Below, piece by piece: positions 1 to 9,661 of a DNA stretch of 64,000 nt. Under the pieces are notes generated by a model that was given only the letters and a program-made list of their open reading frames with translations, had not been told where the DNA came from and made no database searches. How positions within the stretch are numbered: position 1 is the first letter of the stretch; each line of letters opens with the position of its first letter. The translations under genes were made by a program, and so were the position numbers. The stretch spans positions 3,173,501 to 3,237,500 of the forward strand of contig NZ_CP128477.1 of the NCBI RefSeq assembly GCF_030369675.1, given 5' to 3'. This stretch comes from Peteryoungia algae. Lineage in GTDB: Bacteria > Pseudomonadota > Alphaproteobacteria > Rhizobiales > Rhizobiaceae.

Positions 1-1295
1 CCCAGAAGCGTTTCGGTATCGATTCGACCGGTCACCCGCGCAAGCTCGGTGGATGCCAACCGCAAATCTTCTGCGCGAAGCTCCAACGGCTTCAGACGCT
101 CATTTAAAGCGTCGTTCAAGAAATAAGACGCTGCCTTCAGGCGCTCTGCATGCCTTAAACGGCTCGGAATTGCAAGACTTCCCAAATTCGTGCTGCGCCT
201 GACCTCATCCACGAGAAACCGGCGAAGAGCCTCTAACCCTTCGCCAGTGAGAGAGGAGACCCCGAACGCGCATCGCATTGAGCCGGTGTCATGTCGGAGA
301 TCCACCAGGTCTATTTTCGTCCCGATCCCGACCGCCCCTGGAACAAGGGTTTCAGCCTCGGCGCTGGCGTTTGAAAGATCGACCAGCTGAAGAACCAGAT
401 CGGCCTGATGGATCGTGCGATGCGCCCGTCTGATGCCTTCCTGCTCAACCGGGTCTTCCGTGTCACGAAGCCCTGCAGTGTCGAAAAGCTCGACCTTGTA
501 ACCATCAATGTCGAGTTCACACCGTATGATGTCACGGGTTGTTCCGGCGACTGGCGTAACGATCGCCACATCTCTTTGCGCGAGCGCATTTAAGAGGCTC
601 GACTTACCCGCATTCGGGGGCCCCGCCAGAGCAACCTTGAAGCCATCCCTGATGATCTCGCCGGCTCGCAGGTTGGCGACTGCCTGGTCAATCTGTTCCT
701 TGAGAACAGCAACATCCTGCCAGACACGATCAGACACGGAACCAGGGATGTCACCCTCGTCGCTGAAGTCGAGCTCGGCTTCAAGCATGGAGCGGGCAAA
801 GATCAGCTTCTCGCGCCATGTGTCGTACATCGCCGATAGGTTGCCACCGGCCTGTTCGCTCGCCAGCCTTCGCTGCATTTCCGTCTCGGCAGCGAGCAGA
901 TCAGCCAATCCCTCCACCTCGACGAGATCCATCTTGCCGTTCTCGAAGGCACGCCGAGAAAATTCCCCGGCCTCCGCAAGTCTGGCGTTGTCGAATCCGG
1001 CTAATGATTTGAGAACAGCGTGAACGACAGCCTTACCCCCGTGCAGATGGAGCTCGGCGCAGTCCTCACCCGTGAAGGAATTTGGACCGGGGAAGATCAG
1101 TACAAGTGCGCGGTCGAGGAATTGCCCATCAGGCTGACATACCGTGCGCAAGGCTGCATGCCTCGGGACGGGCAGCTCGCCCACAAGGGCCTGCACCATG
1201 GACAGCGAAGCCGGCCCGCTGATCCTGATGACAGCAACGCCGGCTGGGAGTGCTCCGGACGCCAGAGCGAAGATGGTTTCAGTACGAGTGCTCAT
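1..1295 (-). CDS. mnmE: tRNA modification GTPase MnmE (TrmE), 3' end cut by window
   Basis: MnmE is a GTPase that works with MnmG (GidA) to add carboxymethylaminomethyl groups to the wobble uridine of certain tRNAs. The frame reads in from the ATG at 1295 (MSTRTETIFALASG) and stays open to the left edge, so about 431 codons are visible. A tetrahydrofolate-binding N-terminal part is followed by a G domain with Walker A GPPNAGKSSLLN near residue 222, then GTTRD and DTAGLRD. The C-terminal tail with its usual catalytic Cys lies outside the window. It lies 52 nt downstream of rho in the same direction, the usual rhizobial order. Confidence 0.96.
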   Translation of the reverse strand, partial: MSTRTETIFALASGALPAGVAVIRISGPASLSMVQALVGELPVPRHAALRTVCQPDGQFLDRALVLIFPGPNSFTGEDCAELHLHGGKAVVHAVLKSLAGFDNARLAEAGEFSRRAFENGKMDLVEVEGLADLLAAETEMQRRLASEQAGGNLSAMYDTWREKLIFARSMLEAELDFSDEGDIPGSVSDRVWQDVAVLKEQIDQAVANLRAGEIIRDGFKVALAGPPNAGKSSLLNALAQRDVAIVTPVAGTTRDIIRCELDIDGYKVELFDTAGLRDTEDPVEQEGIRRAHRTIHQADLVLQLVDLSNASAEAETLVPGAVGIGTKIDLVDLRHDTGSMRCAFGVSSLTGEGLEALRRFLVDEVRRSTNLGSLAIPSRLRHAERLKAASYFLNDALNERLKPLELRAEDLRLASTELARVTGRIDTETLL

Positions 1296-1347
1296 CCGAT
1301 CACCCCGCAGCCGCCACCGAATACGGAAGAGGCGATCCGTCGATAGC

Positions 1348-2613
1348 TCAGGTGTTCATGGAATCGAAGAAGTCGCCATTGTTCTTCGTCTGCTTGAGCT
1401 TGTCGATGAGGAATTCGATGGCGTCGGTCGTCCCCATTGGGGCGAGGATACGGCGCAAGACAAAGATCTTCTGCAGATCCTGGCGGGGCACAAGCAGGTC
1501 TTCCTTACGCGTACCAGACTTGAGAATGTCCATGGACGGGAAGATACGCTTGTCTGCCACCTTGCGGTCGAGCACGATTTCCGAGTTGCCGGTACCCTTG
1601 AACTCTTCGAAGATGACTTCGTCCATGCGGCTACCGGTATCGATCAGCGCCGTGGCGATGATCGTCAGAGATCCGCCTTCTTCGATGTTACGCGCGGCAC
1701 CGAAGAAACGCTTCGGCCGCTGAAGCGCATTGGCGTCGACACCACCGGTAAGGACCTTGCCCGAAGACGGCACAACCGTGTTGTAGGCGCGACCGAGGCG
1801 CGTGATCGAGTCCAGCAGGATGACGACGTCACGCCCGTGCTCGACGAGGCGCTTGGCTTTCTCAATGACCATTTCCGCCACTTGCACATGCCGTACAGCC
1901 GGTTCATCGAAGGTCGACGATACGACCTCGCCTTTCACCGAACGCTGCATGTCCGTGACTTCTTCCGGACGTTCATCGATCAGCAGAACAATCAGGTAGC
2001 ATTCCGGATGATTGGCGGTGATCGAATGGGCAATGTTCTGCAGGAGAACGGTCTTACCGGTGCGCGGCGGCGCAACGATCAGGCCACGCTGTCCCTTGCC
2101 CAGCGGCGCAACCAGATCGATGACGCGGGCTGACAGGTCCTTGGACGTCGGAACGTCCAATTCCATCTTGAAGCGCTCATTGGGATAAAGCGGCGTCAGA
2201 TTGTCGAAGTGAACTTTGTGGCGGATCTTTTCCGGATCTTCGAAATTGATCGTGTTGACCTTGAGAAGGGCGAAATAGCGTTCCCCTTCCTTCGGTCCAC
2301 GAATCGGGCCTTCAACCGTGTCACCCGTCTTCAGAGAAAAGCGACGGATCTGGGAAGGCGAAATATAGATATCGTCCGGACCGGGCAGGTAGTTGGCATT
2401 GGCGGAGCGAAGAAAACCGAAGCCATCCTGAAGAACTTCCACGACGCCTTCGCCGATGATCTCAACATCCTGGCTCGCCAGCATCTTGAGGATAGCAAAC
2501 ATGAGCTCCTGCTTTCGCATCGTGCTCGCGTTTTCGACTTCAACCGACTCGGCAAAAGTCAGCAGATCGGTCGGCGATTTGCTTTTAAGTTCTTGTAGCT
2601 TCATTTCAGCCAT
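1348..2613 (-). CDS. rho: Transcription termination factor Rho
   Basis: Rho is a hexameric RNA-dependent ATPase that ends transcription at Rho-dependent sites. The 421-aa protein starts [18 protein letters not shown] and has an N-terminal RNA-binding region with a cold-shock-like fold. The RecA-type ATPase core follows, with Walker [13 protein letters not shown] and Walker [17 protein letters not shown]. The length is normal for the family. ATG 2613 is used; an internal ATG at 2604 is possible. It is followed by mnmE and preceded by a 194-bp gap after hemJ. Confidence 0.98.
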   Translation of the reverse strand: MAEMKLQELKSKSPTDLLTFAESVEVENASTMRKQELMFAILKMLASQDVEIIGEGVVEVLQDGFGFLRSANANYLPGPDDIYISPSQIRRFSLKTGDTVEGPIRGPKEGERYFALLKVNTINFEDPEKIRHKVHFDNLTPLYPNERFKMELDVPTSKDLSARVIDLVAPLGKGQRGLIVAPPRTGKTVLLQNIAHSITANHPECYLIVLLIDERPEEVTDMQRSVKGEVVSSTFDEPAVRHVQVAEMVIEKAKRLVEHGRDVVILLDSITRLGRAYNTVVPSSGKVLTGGVDANALQRPKRFFGAARNIEEGGSLTIIATALIDTGSRMDEVIFEEFKGTGNSEIVLDRKVADKRIFPSMDILKSGTRKEDLLVPRQDLQKIFVLRRILAPMGTTDAIEFLIDKLKQTKNNGDFFDSMNT

Positions 2614-2807
2614 GAAGAGAGGACCACGTCAGATAGATTTTCAAGGGGAACGGCGAGCTGGTGGAATTCGGTACGATCGCGTAGGCCGCAAATGACTGAA
2701 TAATACGCAAGCCAATAGAGGAGGTGGCGCGAAAATAGCGACTCACCGATTCGATCGCAAGCGAAAAGCCGGCAATGGGCAAAATAAAGCGCGCGAACCT
2801 GAAAGGC

Positions 2808-3347
2808 TCAGAAGGGTTTCACCACCGCGAGTACGACGATGACGATCATCAGCAGGGTCGGTGCCTCGTTCATCATCCGCCAGAAACGCGGCGTGCGAAT
2901 GTAGTCACCGCGAGCGAATGACCTGACCGCCTTGGCAAAATAGCCGTGTACCCCAGACAGCGCGATCACGGCAGCAATCTTGGCATGAAGCCAGCCACCC
3001 TGAAACTCGAAGACCTGCCAGGCGAGATAAAGCCCGAGGACCCAGGATACGATCATCGCAGGGTTCATGATCACCTTCATCAACCGAGCTTCCATCACGG
3101 CGAAGGTCTGGGCTTGAGACGACGAGGGGTCACAATCGCTGTGGTAGATGAACAACCGCGGCAGGTAGAGCATGCCTGCCATCCAGGAAATGATTGCGAT
3201 AATGTGCAGGGCCTTGATCCAGGGATAGGCCTGGTCTGGGCCGGCAATCATGATCGCGCCTCCGACAATCACGAAGAAGGCGAGGGCAGCGGCAGCCTTT
3301 CGTGCAGCCCGCGCGCCAGGATTTGCATCAATCTGCTTTTCCATCAT
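2808..3347 (-). CDS. hemJ: Protoporphyrinogen IX oxidase HemJ
   Basis: This is a 179-aa integral membrane protein of the HemJ (UPF0093) family, which oxidises protoporphyrinogen IX to protoporphyrin IX in heme synthesis. About four hydrophobic segments are visible, near residues 18-35, 43-62, 93-112 and 160-177. The conserved HIIAIISWMAGMLYLPRLFIYH stretch (residues about 48-69) carries a conserved His. The start is separated from the hemE stop by a single base, so it is translationally coupled to another heme gene, which supports the call. Two consecutive ATGs (3347 and 3344) could serve as start. Confidence 0.93.
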   Translation of the reverse strand: MMEKQIDANPGARAARKAAAALAFFVIVGGAIMIAGPDQAYPWIKALHIIAIISWMAGMLYLPRLFIYHSDCDPSSSQAQTFAVMEARLMKVIMNPAMIVSWVLGLYLAWQVFEFQGGWLHAKIAAVIALSGVHGYFAKAVRSFARGDYIRTPRFWRMMNEAPTLLMIVIVVLAVVKPF

Positions 3348-3348
3348 T

Positions 3349-4380
3349 TCACCGGAAATTGCGCACCTGGCGCACCAGATCGGTCACATGGGCAGGATCA
3401 GCCTGCGGAGTGATCCCATGGCCGAGATTGAAAATCAGTGGCCCCTGGCCGAGGACCTGAAGGATGGCATCGATCCCGTCCCGCAGCGCGGCGCCACCGG
3501 CAACCACACGCATTGGATCGAGATTGCCCTGGACTGGCCCATCCTTCTGAAGCTCCGCGGCAAAGCTCAACGGAACCGACCAGTCCAGCCCGATCGCATC
3601 CGCACCGGTAGCCTGACGGTAGCGCTTCAGCAGGATCCCAGCTCCCTTCGCAAAGGCGATGATCTTGGCCTGAGGCCTGCGTGCTCGGACCGACTCGATG
3701 ATGCGTCGGACCGGCTTCACGGCGAAAGCGTCAAATTCGGTCTCTCCGAGGACGCCCGCCCAGGAATCGAAAATCTGCACAGCGTCGGCGCCGGCATCAA
3801 TTTGCGCGACGAGATAATCGGCAGAGATATCCGCAAGCAGGTCAAGCAGGCGTTTGAACGCTTCAGGATGGCGGTAGGCGAAAAGACGGGCAGGAGCCTG
3901 ATCGGGCGTCCCATGTCCCGCGATCATGTAGGTTGCCACTGTCCAGGGCGCACCACAGAAACCAAGCAGGGTCGTCTCTTCGGGAAGCTCGGAACGAAGC
4001 CGCGACACCGTTTCCATGACGGGCTTCAGGTGATCCAGGACAGCCTCCGCAGACAAGCGAAGAATTCCGTCCACATCGATCGGGTCCATCTGCGGACCAT
4101 GACCTTCCGTGAACGTGACATTGCGCTTCAAGGCATCGGGAATAACCAGAATGTCGGAGAACAGGATGGCCGCATCGAAGCCATAGCGACGAATGGGTTG
4201 AAGTGTCACCTCCGTCGCAAACTCCGGCGAATAGCAGAGATCGAGGAAGCTCCCAGCCTTCCGCCGCGTTTCCCGATACTCGGGAAGGTACCGGCCCGCC
4301 TGTCTCATGAGCCAGATCGGAGGCGGAGTGACGGTCTTCCCATTCAGAACGTCCAGGACTTTACGGTTCGGCGTGCTCAA
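3349..4380 (-). CDS. hemE: Uroporphyrinogen decarboxylase
   Basis: HemE removes the four acetate carboxyls of uroporphyrinogen III to give coproporphyrinogen III. The 343-aa protein has the N-terminal signature [18 protein letters not shown] and the [14 protein letters not shown] motif, with the catalytic-type Asp in [11 protein letters not shown]. It is the first gene of a hemE-hemJ pair. Its promoter must lie in the origin-like gap 4381-4772, as for hemE next to Cori in Caulobacter, where hemE transcription and replication initiation are known to be adjacent. Confidence 0.98.
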   Translation of the reverse strand: MSTPNRKVLDVLNGKTVTPPPIWLMRQAGRYLPEYRETRRKAGSFLDLCYSPEFATEVTLQPIRRYGFDAAILFSDILVIPDALKRNVTFTEGHGPQMDPIDVDGILRLSAEAVLDHLKPVMETVSRLRSELPEETTLLGFCGAPWTVATYMIAGHGTPDQAPARLFAYRHPEAFKRLLDLLADISADYLVAQIDAGADAVQIFDSWAGVLGETEFDAFAVKPVRRIIESVRARRPQAKIIAFAKGAGILLKRYRQATGADAIGLDWSVPLSFAAELQKDGPVQGNLDPMRVVAGGAALRDGIDAILQVLGQGPLIFNLGHGITPQADPAHVTDLVRQVRNFR

Positions 4381-4772
4381 AGCTCAAGCCCTTTCAATAA
4401 AGAAAAGAGATATTGAATCTTCTTCTATTTCTAAGAGTCTCTGACTATCAAGGATTAATCCTCGATCACAGCTTGTTCCTCCTTCGGGAGAAATTGCCGT
4501 TCTCGATACAGAGATGCGGGCGGTAGCCGGGGATAATGGGGATAAGTCGAAATTAACCGGTGGTTTCAATGATTTCGGCTCCGGGTCGCCAGCCCGTTAA
4601 TTGGGGATCAGGAGTCGATGGCTTCGTCGTTAACGACAGTCATCACCACAATTCACAGCCCGCGGAAAAGCGATGCCCCCGAAGGTCGAATTGTGGATAA
4701 ATCGGCACTTTTCCTCTTGCCCCCGGCGACCTGCCGCCGCTACCTCTGTTTATCCCAGACTATCAACAGGGC
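4381..4772. other. oriC: Putative chromosomal origin of replication (oriC)
   Basis: This 392-bp non-coding gap separates leftward hemE from a rightward DUF299 gene. A perfect DnaA box, TGTGGATAA, lies at 4692-4700 (reverse of TTATCCACA). Near-matches are TGGGGATAA at 4537-4545 (one mismatch), CGGGGATAA at 4528-4536 (two), and TGGGGATCA at 4602-4610, one mismatch from the reverse of the Caulobacter G-box TGATCCACA. An AT-rich run covers about 4391-4460. GANTC (CcrM) sites are at 4415, 4435 and 4612, with two more at 4827 and 4841. A TTAACC half-site at 4553 could bind CtrA. Short palindromes AGGATTAATCCT (4451-4462) and TCGTTAACGA (4627-4636) are also present. In Caulobacter Cori lies beside hemE; the same position here is inference. 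Confidence 0.65.
4692..4700 (-). promoter_or_regulatory. DnaA box, perfect match
   Basis: TGTGGATAA is the exact reverse complement of the consensus DnaA box TTATCCACA. It sits in the non-coding gap between hemE and the DUF299 gene, 73 bp before the latter's start, together with three weaker versions. Its place next to hemE supports its role in initiation. Confidence 0.7.
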
Positions 4773-5606
4773 ATGGAGAACATCGTGGAGAACCGGAAAA
4801 ACTTCTTCCATCTCCACCTGATATCTGACTCAACCGGGGAGACTCTGATCTCGGCCGGCCGAGCGGCCGCCGCGCAATTCCGCGGCTCAAATGCAATCGA
4901 GCACGTCTATCCGCTGATCCGGAGCAAGAAGCAGATCAAGGCGCTGATCGAGGCCATCGATCGCGAACCCGGCATCGTCCTCTATACGATTGTCGACCAC
5001 GACCTTGCAGCTCTGATCGAGACCGGTTGCCACGAACTCGGTTTGCCTTGCGTGAACGTTCTCGCACCCATCATCGAGAAGTTTCAGGCTTATCTGGGCG
5101 CACCGTCCCGGGGCCGAATGGGTGCACAGCACGTCCTGAATGCGGAGTATTTCGCACGCATCGAAGCTCTGAACTTCACCATGGATCATGATGATGGCCA
5201 GGCGACGGAAAACTATGACGAGGCCGACGTGGTTATTATCGGCATCAGCCGTACGTCGAAGACACCGACCAGCATCTATCTGGCGAACAGAGGTATCAAG
5301 ACGGCAAACTTGCCGATTGTACCCGGTGTGCCATTGCCAGACTCGCTGCTTGCGGCCGAGCGGCCCCTGATCGTCGGTCTGATTGCTACATCAGACCGAA
5401 TTTCTCAGGTCCGCGAAAACCGGATACTCGGCGCCACTCCGGGTTATGACCGGAGCGAGTATGTCGATCGTGCCTCGATCACTGAGGAGCTCAAATATGC
5501 GCGATCGCTTTGCGCGCGCAACAATTGGCCGGTGATTGACGTGACGCGCCGCTCGATAGAAGAGACGGCCGCCGCAATCGTTGCCCTTCGCCCCAAGCCG
5601 CGCTAA
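4773..5606 (+). CDS. Pyruvate, phosphate dikinase regulatory protein (DUF299 kinase/phosphorylase)
   Basis: This is a bifunctional serine/threonine kinase and phosphorylase of the PPSR/DUF299 family, which inactivates and reactivates pyruvate phosphate dikinase (or PEP synthase) by ADP-dependent phosphorylation. The 277-aa protein begins with the family signature [13 protein letters not shown] (residues 13-25). It carries a P-loop-like [11 protein letters not shown] at about 157-167. ATG 4773 is used; GTG 4785 (VENRKNFF) is an alternative. The target dikinase gene is not in the window. It is the first rightward gene after the putative origin, the same place as in other alphaproteobacteria. 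Confidence 0.92.
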   Translation: MENIVENRKNFFHLHLISDSTGETLISAGRAAAAQFRGSNAIEHVYPLIRSKKQIKALIEAIDREPGIVLYTIVDHDLAALIETGCHELGLPCVNVLAPIIEKFQAYLGAPSRGRMGAQHVLNAEYFARIEALNFTMDHDDGQATENYDEADVVIIGISRTSKTPTSIYLANRGIKTANLPIVPGVPLPDSLLAAERPLIVGLIATSDRISQVRENRILGATPGYDRSEYVDRASITEELKYARSLCARNNWPVIDVTRRSIEETAAAIVALRPKPR

Positions 5607-5637
5607 GCGGGAGAACTAGCCAACGAAGGTTTCCACA

Positions 5638-6237
5638 ATGGGATTACCCTTGATTCTCGCGTCCGGCAGCAAGGCGCGCCAGACGCTCTTGAAAAATGCC
5701 GGTCTCGAGTTTGTTGCAGTTCCGGCATCGGTTGATGAGCGGGCAATCGAAGAACGCATGCCGGTGGCGAACCGAGACCCGGTGACGATCGCCAGACATC
5801 TCGCGATCGCCAAGGCGACGGCAGTGTCACGGCTGAACCCCGGCGCCATGGTCATCGGTTGCGACCAGACAATGTCACTAGGCGCCCGGATCTTCCACAA
5901 GGCGACATCCATCGACGAAGCGGGCGAGACGCTCAGAAGCCTGCGTGGACAAGCCCATTTTCTCAACAGCGCAGTCTGCCTGATTCAGGATGGCAGAGTG
6001 CTCTGGAGCGATGTGTCGCGCGCTTGCATGCAGGTGCGCGATTTCTCGGACGCGTTTTTGGCCGGCTATCTGGAGAGGAACGGCCCAGCCATTTTATCCA
6101 GCGTCGGCTGCTACCAGCTGGAGGGGGAGGGCGTTCATTTGTTTGATGCCATCGCCGGCGACTACTTCACCATTCTGGGCCTGCCACTCCTGCCGCTCCT
6201 GGCTGCCCTGCGGCAACATGGAATTAACCATGCGTGA
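5638..6237 (+). CDS. maf: Maf-like nucleoside triphosphate pyrophosphatase
   Basis: Maf/Ham1-type pyrophosphatases hydrolyse non-canonical or modified NTPs to NMP and pyrophosphate and are linked to septum control. The 199-aa protein opens with [13 protein letters not shown], the phosphate-binding SxSxxR-like motif. It continues with VIGCDQTM (metal-ligand Asp) and a [29 protein letters not shown] tail spread over residues about 161-190. The start follows the upstream stop by 31 nt. The stop overlaps the aroE start by 8 nt, suggesting coupled translation. Confidence 0.93.
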   Translation: MGLPLILASGSKARQTLLKNAGLEFVAVPASVDERAIEERMPVANRDPVTIARHLAIAKATAVSRLNPGAMVIGCDQTMSLGARIFHKATSIDEAGETLRSLRGQAHFLNSAVCLIQDGRVLWSDVSRACMQVRDFSDAFLAGYLERNGPAILSSVGCYQLEGEGVHLFDAIAGDYFTILGLPLLPLLAALRQHGINHA

Positions 6238-7090
6238 TTCACGTGAAACAATTGGCCCCCGCGCTTTTGTCGCCGGCTACCCGATCAAGCATTCCCGCTC
6301 TCCGTTGATCCATGGTCACTGGCTTGCCACATATGGCATCGCGGGGTCCTACGAGAAGATCGCAGTCACCCCGAGCGACTTTCCCGACTTCATTGCCACG
6401 CTGAAGACGAGTGCCTCTCCCTATCATGGGGGAAACGTCACGATCCCGCACAAGGAAGCCGCTTGCCTTCTTGCTGACCGGGCTGATCCCCTTGCAGAAG
6501 AACTCGGCGCCGCAAACACCCTCTGGCGTGAAGAAGGCCGCCTTCATGCGATGAACACCGATGGTATTGGCTTCCTCGCCAATCTCGACGCGCGCCAGCC
6601 TGGCTGGGACCGCGCCCAGAGGGCGGTGGTTCTCGGTGCAGGGGGCGCAAGCCGTGCCGTTCTTCAGGCCCTGCGCGATCGGGGAATCGCAGAGATCCAT
6701 GTCGTCAACCGCACCCTGGAACGCGCCCGCGAACTCGCGCATCGCTTCGGTGCACCGATCGAAGCTCACGGGATGGATTCCTTGGCGTCGCTGATCGATG
6801 GCGCTGGCCTCTTCGTGAATACGAGTTCACTTGGTATGGATGGGAGCGAAGCCCCGTTGCTCCCATTTGAACAGATGAAGAGTGATGCGCTCGTGACTGA
6901 TATTGTCTACGTCCCGTTGAAGACACCCTTTCTGCGACAGGCGGAGGAGGCGGGATTGAACACCGTTGATGGTCTGGGGATGTTGCTCCATCAGGCGGCC
7001 CCGGGCTTTGAGAAATGGTTCGGCCGAATGCCCGAGGTCACCGAAGAATTGCGGAACCTCGTTCTCGCAGACATCGAGGCACCTGCATGA
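6230..7090 (+). CDS. aroE: Shikimate dehydrogenase
   Basis: AroE reduces 3-dehydroshikimate to shikimate with NADPH in chorismate synthesis. The 286-aa protein has the substrate motif [13 protein letters not shown], the catalytic-type Lys in [12 protein letters not shown], and the nucleotide-binding loop [13 protein letters not shown] chose ATG 6230 ([10 protein letters not shown]), which overlaps maf by 8 nt; ATG 6218 would add four residues. The frame runs on further upstream but only inside maf. The first codons contain a parS-like 16-mer (6235-6250), so DNA-level constraint is likely here. Its stop overlaps coaE (ATGA). Confidence 0.96.
   Translation: MRDSRETIGPRAFVAGYPIKHSRSPLIHGHWLATYGIAGSYEKIAVTPSDFPDFIATLKTSASPYHGGNVTIPHKEAACLLADRADPLAEELGAANTLWREEGRLHAMNTDGIGFLANLDARQPGWDRAQRAVVLGAGGASRAVLQALRDRGIAEIHVVNRTLERARELAHRFGAPIEAHGMDSLASLIDGAGLFVNTSSLGMDGSEAPLLPFEQMKSDALVTDIVYVPLKTPFLRQAEEAGLNTVDGLGMLLHQAAPGFEKWFGRMPEVTEELRNLVLADIEAPA
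6235..6250. promoter_or_regulatory. parS: parS-like ParB binding site 1
   Basis: TGATTCACGTGAAACA matches the widely conserved parS 16-mer TGTTTCACGTGAAACA at 15 of 16 positions. The inner core TTCACGTGAA is intact. It lies inside the first codons of aroE, 1.5 kb from the putative origin, the kind of distance at which alphaproteobacterial parS sites cluster. Confidence 0.7.
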
Positions 7091-7692
7091 TCGTCATCGG
7101 ACTGACCGGATCAATCGGCATGGGCAAATCGACAACGGCGGGTCTCTTCGCCGACGAAGGCGTCCCGGTCAATGATGCGGATAAGGTCGTCCATGAACTT
7201 TACCGGCACAAAGCGGTGAAACCGATCTCCGAAGTCTTCCCCGACGCTGTCATCGACGGCATCGTGGATAGGCAGTTGCTTTCGCGGAATCTGGCGAAGA
7301 ATCCGGCTAACTTCAAAATTCTCGAGAGCATAGTTCATCCCCTGGTGCGCGCTCGCGAGCAAGCATTCCTCGATCTCCAGCGTGAGCTGGAGACGCCCAT
7401 TGTCGTCCTGGATATTCCCCTCCTGTTCGAAACCGGAGGTGAAGCGCGAATGGACAAGATCGTGGTGGTCAGCTGCGCGGCCGAGATCCAGCGCCAGCGG
7501 GTTCTTTCGAGACCCGGCATGACGCCGGACAAATTCGAGACCATCCTCTCGCGTCAGATGCCCGATGCGGAGAAACGCGCCCGTGCAGACTATGTGATCA
7601 ACACTGGGCATGGGATTGACAGCGCGCGCGCGCAGGTGAAATCCATCCTCGACGAATTGAGCAAACAGGCGGGCCCGACCAACCATGCGTGA
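7087..7692 (+). CDS. coaE: Dephospho-CoA kinase
   Basis: CoaE phosphorylates the 3'-hydroxyl of dephospho-CoA, the last step of coenzyme A synthesis. The 201-aa protein starts [17 protein letters not shown], with a Walker A GSIGMGKS at residues 8-15. The [11 protein letters not shown] lid/substrate motif and NTG near the C terminus are present. The ATG at 7087 overlaps the aroE stop as ATGA; the same frame is open 72 nt further upstream, but only within aroE. Its stop overlaps the dnaQ start by 8 nt. Confidence 0.96.
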   Translation: MIVIGLTGSIGMGKSTTAGLFADEGVPVNDADKVVHELYRHKAVKPISEVFPDAVIDGIVDRQLLSRNLAKNPANFKILESIVHPLVRAREQAFLDLQRELETPIVVLDIPLLFETGGEARMDKIVVVSCAAEIQRQRVLSRPGMTPDKFETILSRQMPDAEKRARADYVINTGHGIDSARAQVKSILDELSKQAGPTNHA

Positions 7693-8386
7693 AGTCATCT
7701 TCGATACGGAAACCACGGGCCTCGACAACAAGGCTGACCGCGTCATCGAAATCGGCGGCATCGAATTGCTCAACCACTTTCCGACAGGTCGCACATTCCA
7801 TGTCTACATCAACCCTGGTGACCGCAAGGTTCACCCGGACGCCTTGGCGGTACATGGCATCACGGATGAGTTCCTGAAGGACAAACCGGTTTTTGCGAAC
7901 ATCGTCGCAGATCTCCAGGAATTCTTCGAAGGCGCCAAGTGGATCGCCCACAATGCGATGTTCGACATGGGCTTCATCAACGCCGAATTCGATCGACTTT
8001 CCATCCCGCCGGTGCCGTCGGACCTGGTGATCGACACACTCGCGCTCGCGCGCCGCAAACATCCGATGGGTCCGAATTCTCTGGATGCCCTGTGCCGGCG
8101 CTATGGCATCGACAATTCACACCGGACGAAACACGGCGCCTTGCTCGACTCCGAACTTCTGGCGGAAGTCTATATCGAGATGCTCGGCGGTCGCCAGGCT
8201 GCCCTGGGCTTGACCTCGGTCGATACCCGGCGGAACCAGTCGGTGGAAATCTCCGACCTCGCCGAAATTAGCTACAGCCGACCGAGGCCCTTGTCGCCGC
8301 GTCTCTCCGCGGCAGAGGTTGAAAGCCATTCCAAACTCGTAGCCCGACTGAAGGACAAGGCCATCTGGTCCAAATACAGCGCATGA
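7685..8386 (+). CDS. dnaQ: DNA polymerase III epsilon subunit (3'-5' proofreading exonuclease)
   Basis: DnaQ is the proofreading subunit of the replicative polymerase. The 233-aa protein carries all DEDDh exonuclease motifs: FDTETTG (Asp7, Glu9), HNAMFDMGF (second Asp region), and HGALLDSELLAEVY with the catalytic His and Asp. It is the last gene of the maf-aroE-coaE-dnaQ run, which is coupled by overlaps of 8, 4 and 8 nt. A strong hairpin at 8387-8411 follows directly. Confidence 0.97.
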   Translation: MREVIFDTETTGLDNKADRVIEIGGIELLNHFPTGRTFHVYINPGDRKVHPDALAVHGITDEFLKDKPVFANIVADLQEFFEGAKWIAHNAMFDMGFINAEFDRLSIPPVPSDLVIDTLALARRKHPMGPNSLDALCRRYGIDNSHRTKHGALLDSELLAEVYIEMLGGRQAALGLTSVDTRRNQSVEISDLAEISYSRPRPLSPRLSAAEVESHSKLVARLKDKAIWSKYSA

Positions 8387-8411
8387 AAAAGGGCCCGTTT
8401 CGGGCCCTTTT
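8387..8411. terminator. Bidirectional hairpin between dnaQ and secB
   Basis: The arms AAAAGGGCCCG (8387-8397) and CGGGCCCTTTT (8401-8411) are perfectly complementary around a TTT loop. A-tract and T-tract flanks allow intrinsic termination in both directions. The site sits directly after the dnaQ stop and 27 bp beyond the convergent secB stop. Confidence 0.88.
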
Positions 8412-8437
8412 GATATCGATGATTGGGTGGCTGAAAC

Positions 8438-8920
8438 TCAGTTCGGCGATACCTGGCTCTTTGTGCGGGACTGTTCTTCCGAAACGCGCTGAGCAAACAT
8501 CTGGGCAAAGTCGATCGGGTCGATCATCAGCGGCGGGAAGCCGCCATTGCGGGTAGCATCGGCAATGATCTGACGGGCGAACGGGAAGAGCAAACGCGGG
8601 CACTCGATGAAGAGAACCGGCAACATGTGCTCCTGCGGAAATCCAGCGATCCGGAAAACGCCGCCATAGACCAGCTCGGTGACGAAGACGACCTTGTCAC
8701 CATCCTTGGCTTCCGCATTCAAGGTCAGCACGACATCGAAGTCGTTGTCCGAGAGCGGGTTGGCGTTGACGTTTACATTGATGTTGATGTTGATGGCCGG
8801 TGCCTTGTCGCGCGCCTGGAGCGACCGCGGTGCACCTGGGTTTTCAAACGAGAAATCCTTGATGTACTGGGCGAGAATGTTGAGGGACGGAGAAGTCGTT
8901 CCCTGATTGTTGTCGGCCAT
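8438..8920 (-). CDS. secB: Protein-export chaperone SecB
   Basis: SecB is a tetrameric cytosolic chaperone that keeps preproteins unfolded and delivers them to SecA. The 160-aa protein starts [28 protein letters not shown] and has the family motifs [24 protein letters not shown] and [13 protein letters not shown]. The frame is open 14 codons further upstream, but ATG 8920 gives the family N terminus and has a purine-rich AAGGACAAG segment before it. It converges with dnaQ and ends beside a shared terminator. Confidence 0.97.
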   Translation of the reverse strand: MADNNQGTTSPSLNILAQYIKDFSFENPGAPRSLQARDKAPAINININVNVNANPLSDNDFDVVLTLNAEAKDGDKVVFVTELVYGGVFRIAGFPQEHMLPVLFIECPRLLFPFARQIIADATRNGGFPPLMIDPIDFAQMFAQRVSEEQSRTKSQVSPN

Positions 8921-9009
8921 AGGGCTTGTCCTTCGAGATGAAATGCTAAGGCCATCTAACATTTGAACCTTCGCCTTACAACCCTGAGGCCGGCAAGGGT
9001 CGCGCTGCG

Positions 9010-9513
9010 TCAGTCACGGCCGATGCGGGGACCGCGCCACGGGGATTCGGGGTTCTGCGAGTTGGGGCCCGGCTCTCGCTGAAACTCGTCGTCCTCCAGA
9101 TCAACGACAGTATCGTCCGCTGGCCGTGCCGTGCGAAAGCCTCCGCTTGCAAATGTGCTGCTCACCACGATCCGCGGCTTGATCAGTTTCCACGCGATGT
9201 CCCTGACGATGGGGATGAAGAGGAGGATGCCGATGATGTCCCCGAAAAAGCCGGGCACAATAAGCAGAAAGGCTGCAACGGCCAGCAGAGCCGCATGAAC
9301 CAATTCACGCCCTGGATCGACACCCTTCTGAGCCTCGCTCTGCAGCCGACGAAGAATGCCTGCGCCTTGCAAGCGCAAGAGCACCACGCCCGCAACGCCC
9401 GACAACACGATCAGCCCGAGCGTTGGAAGAATACCGATTGCCTGACCGACGATGATGAAACTGGCGATTTCGACAAGCGGTGCGATGAGAAAGAGCACCA
9501 GAGGTAGGCGCAT
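9010..9513 (-). CDS. fxsA: FxsA family membrane protein
   Basis: FxsA is a cytoplasmic membrane protein of unclear biochemistry; in E. coli overproduction interferes with F-plasmid exclusion of phage T7. This 167-aa copy starts [20 protein letters not shown] and has three or four hydrophobic segments in residues 1-115. [24 protein letters not shown] and the [19 protein letters not shown] block are in place. The C-terminal 50 residues are polar and Pro/Asp-rich. ATG 9513 is preferred over an open extension to 9591. It is divergent from the Tim44-like gene across a 148-bp gap. Confidence 0.9.
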   Translation of the reverse strand: MRLPLVLFLIAPLVEIASFIIVGQAIGILPTLGLIVLSGVAGVVLLRLQGAGILRRLQSEAQKGVDPGRELVHAALLAVAAFLLIVPGFFGDIIGILLFIPIVRDIAWKLIKPRIVVSSTFASGGFRTARPADDTVVDLEDDEFQREPGPNSQNPESPWRGPRIGRD

Positions 9514-9661
9514 AGACGACTCCAAACGCCATTGTGATCCGGATATCGCAAGAGTCGGCGCACACTCGCTGCAAAGAATGCGTCTCGCCATTTGAATGAT
9601 GCGGCGCTGCAGACTATATGGGAGATAGAAAAAACAAATTCAATCAAGCCTGGCGGTATTC

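Noticed and set aside
1144..2133. A 329-codon plus-strand frame opposite rho
   Set aside because: Antisense shadow; Rho is unmistakable on the minus strand.
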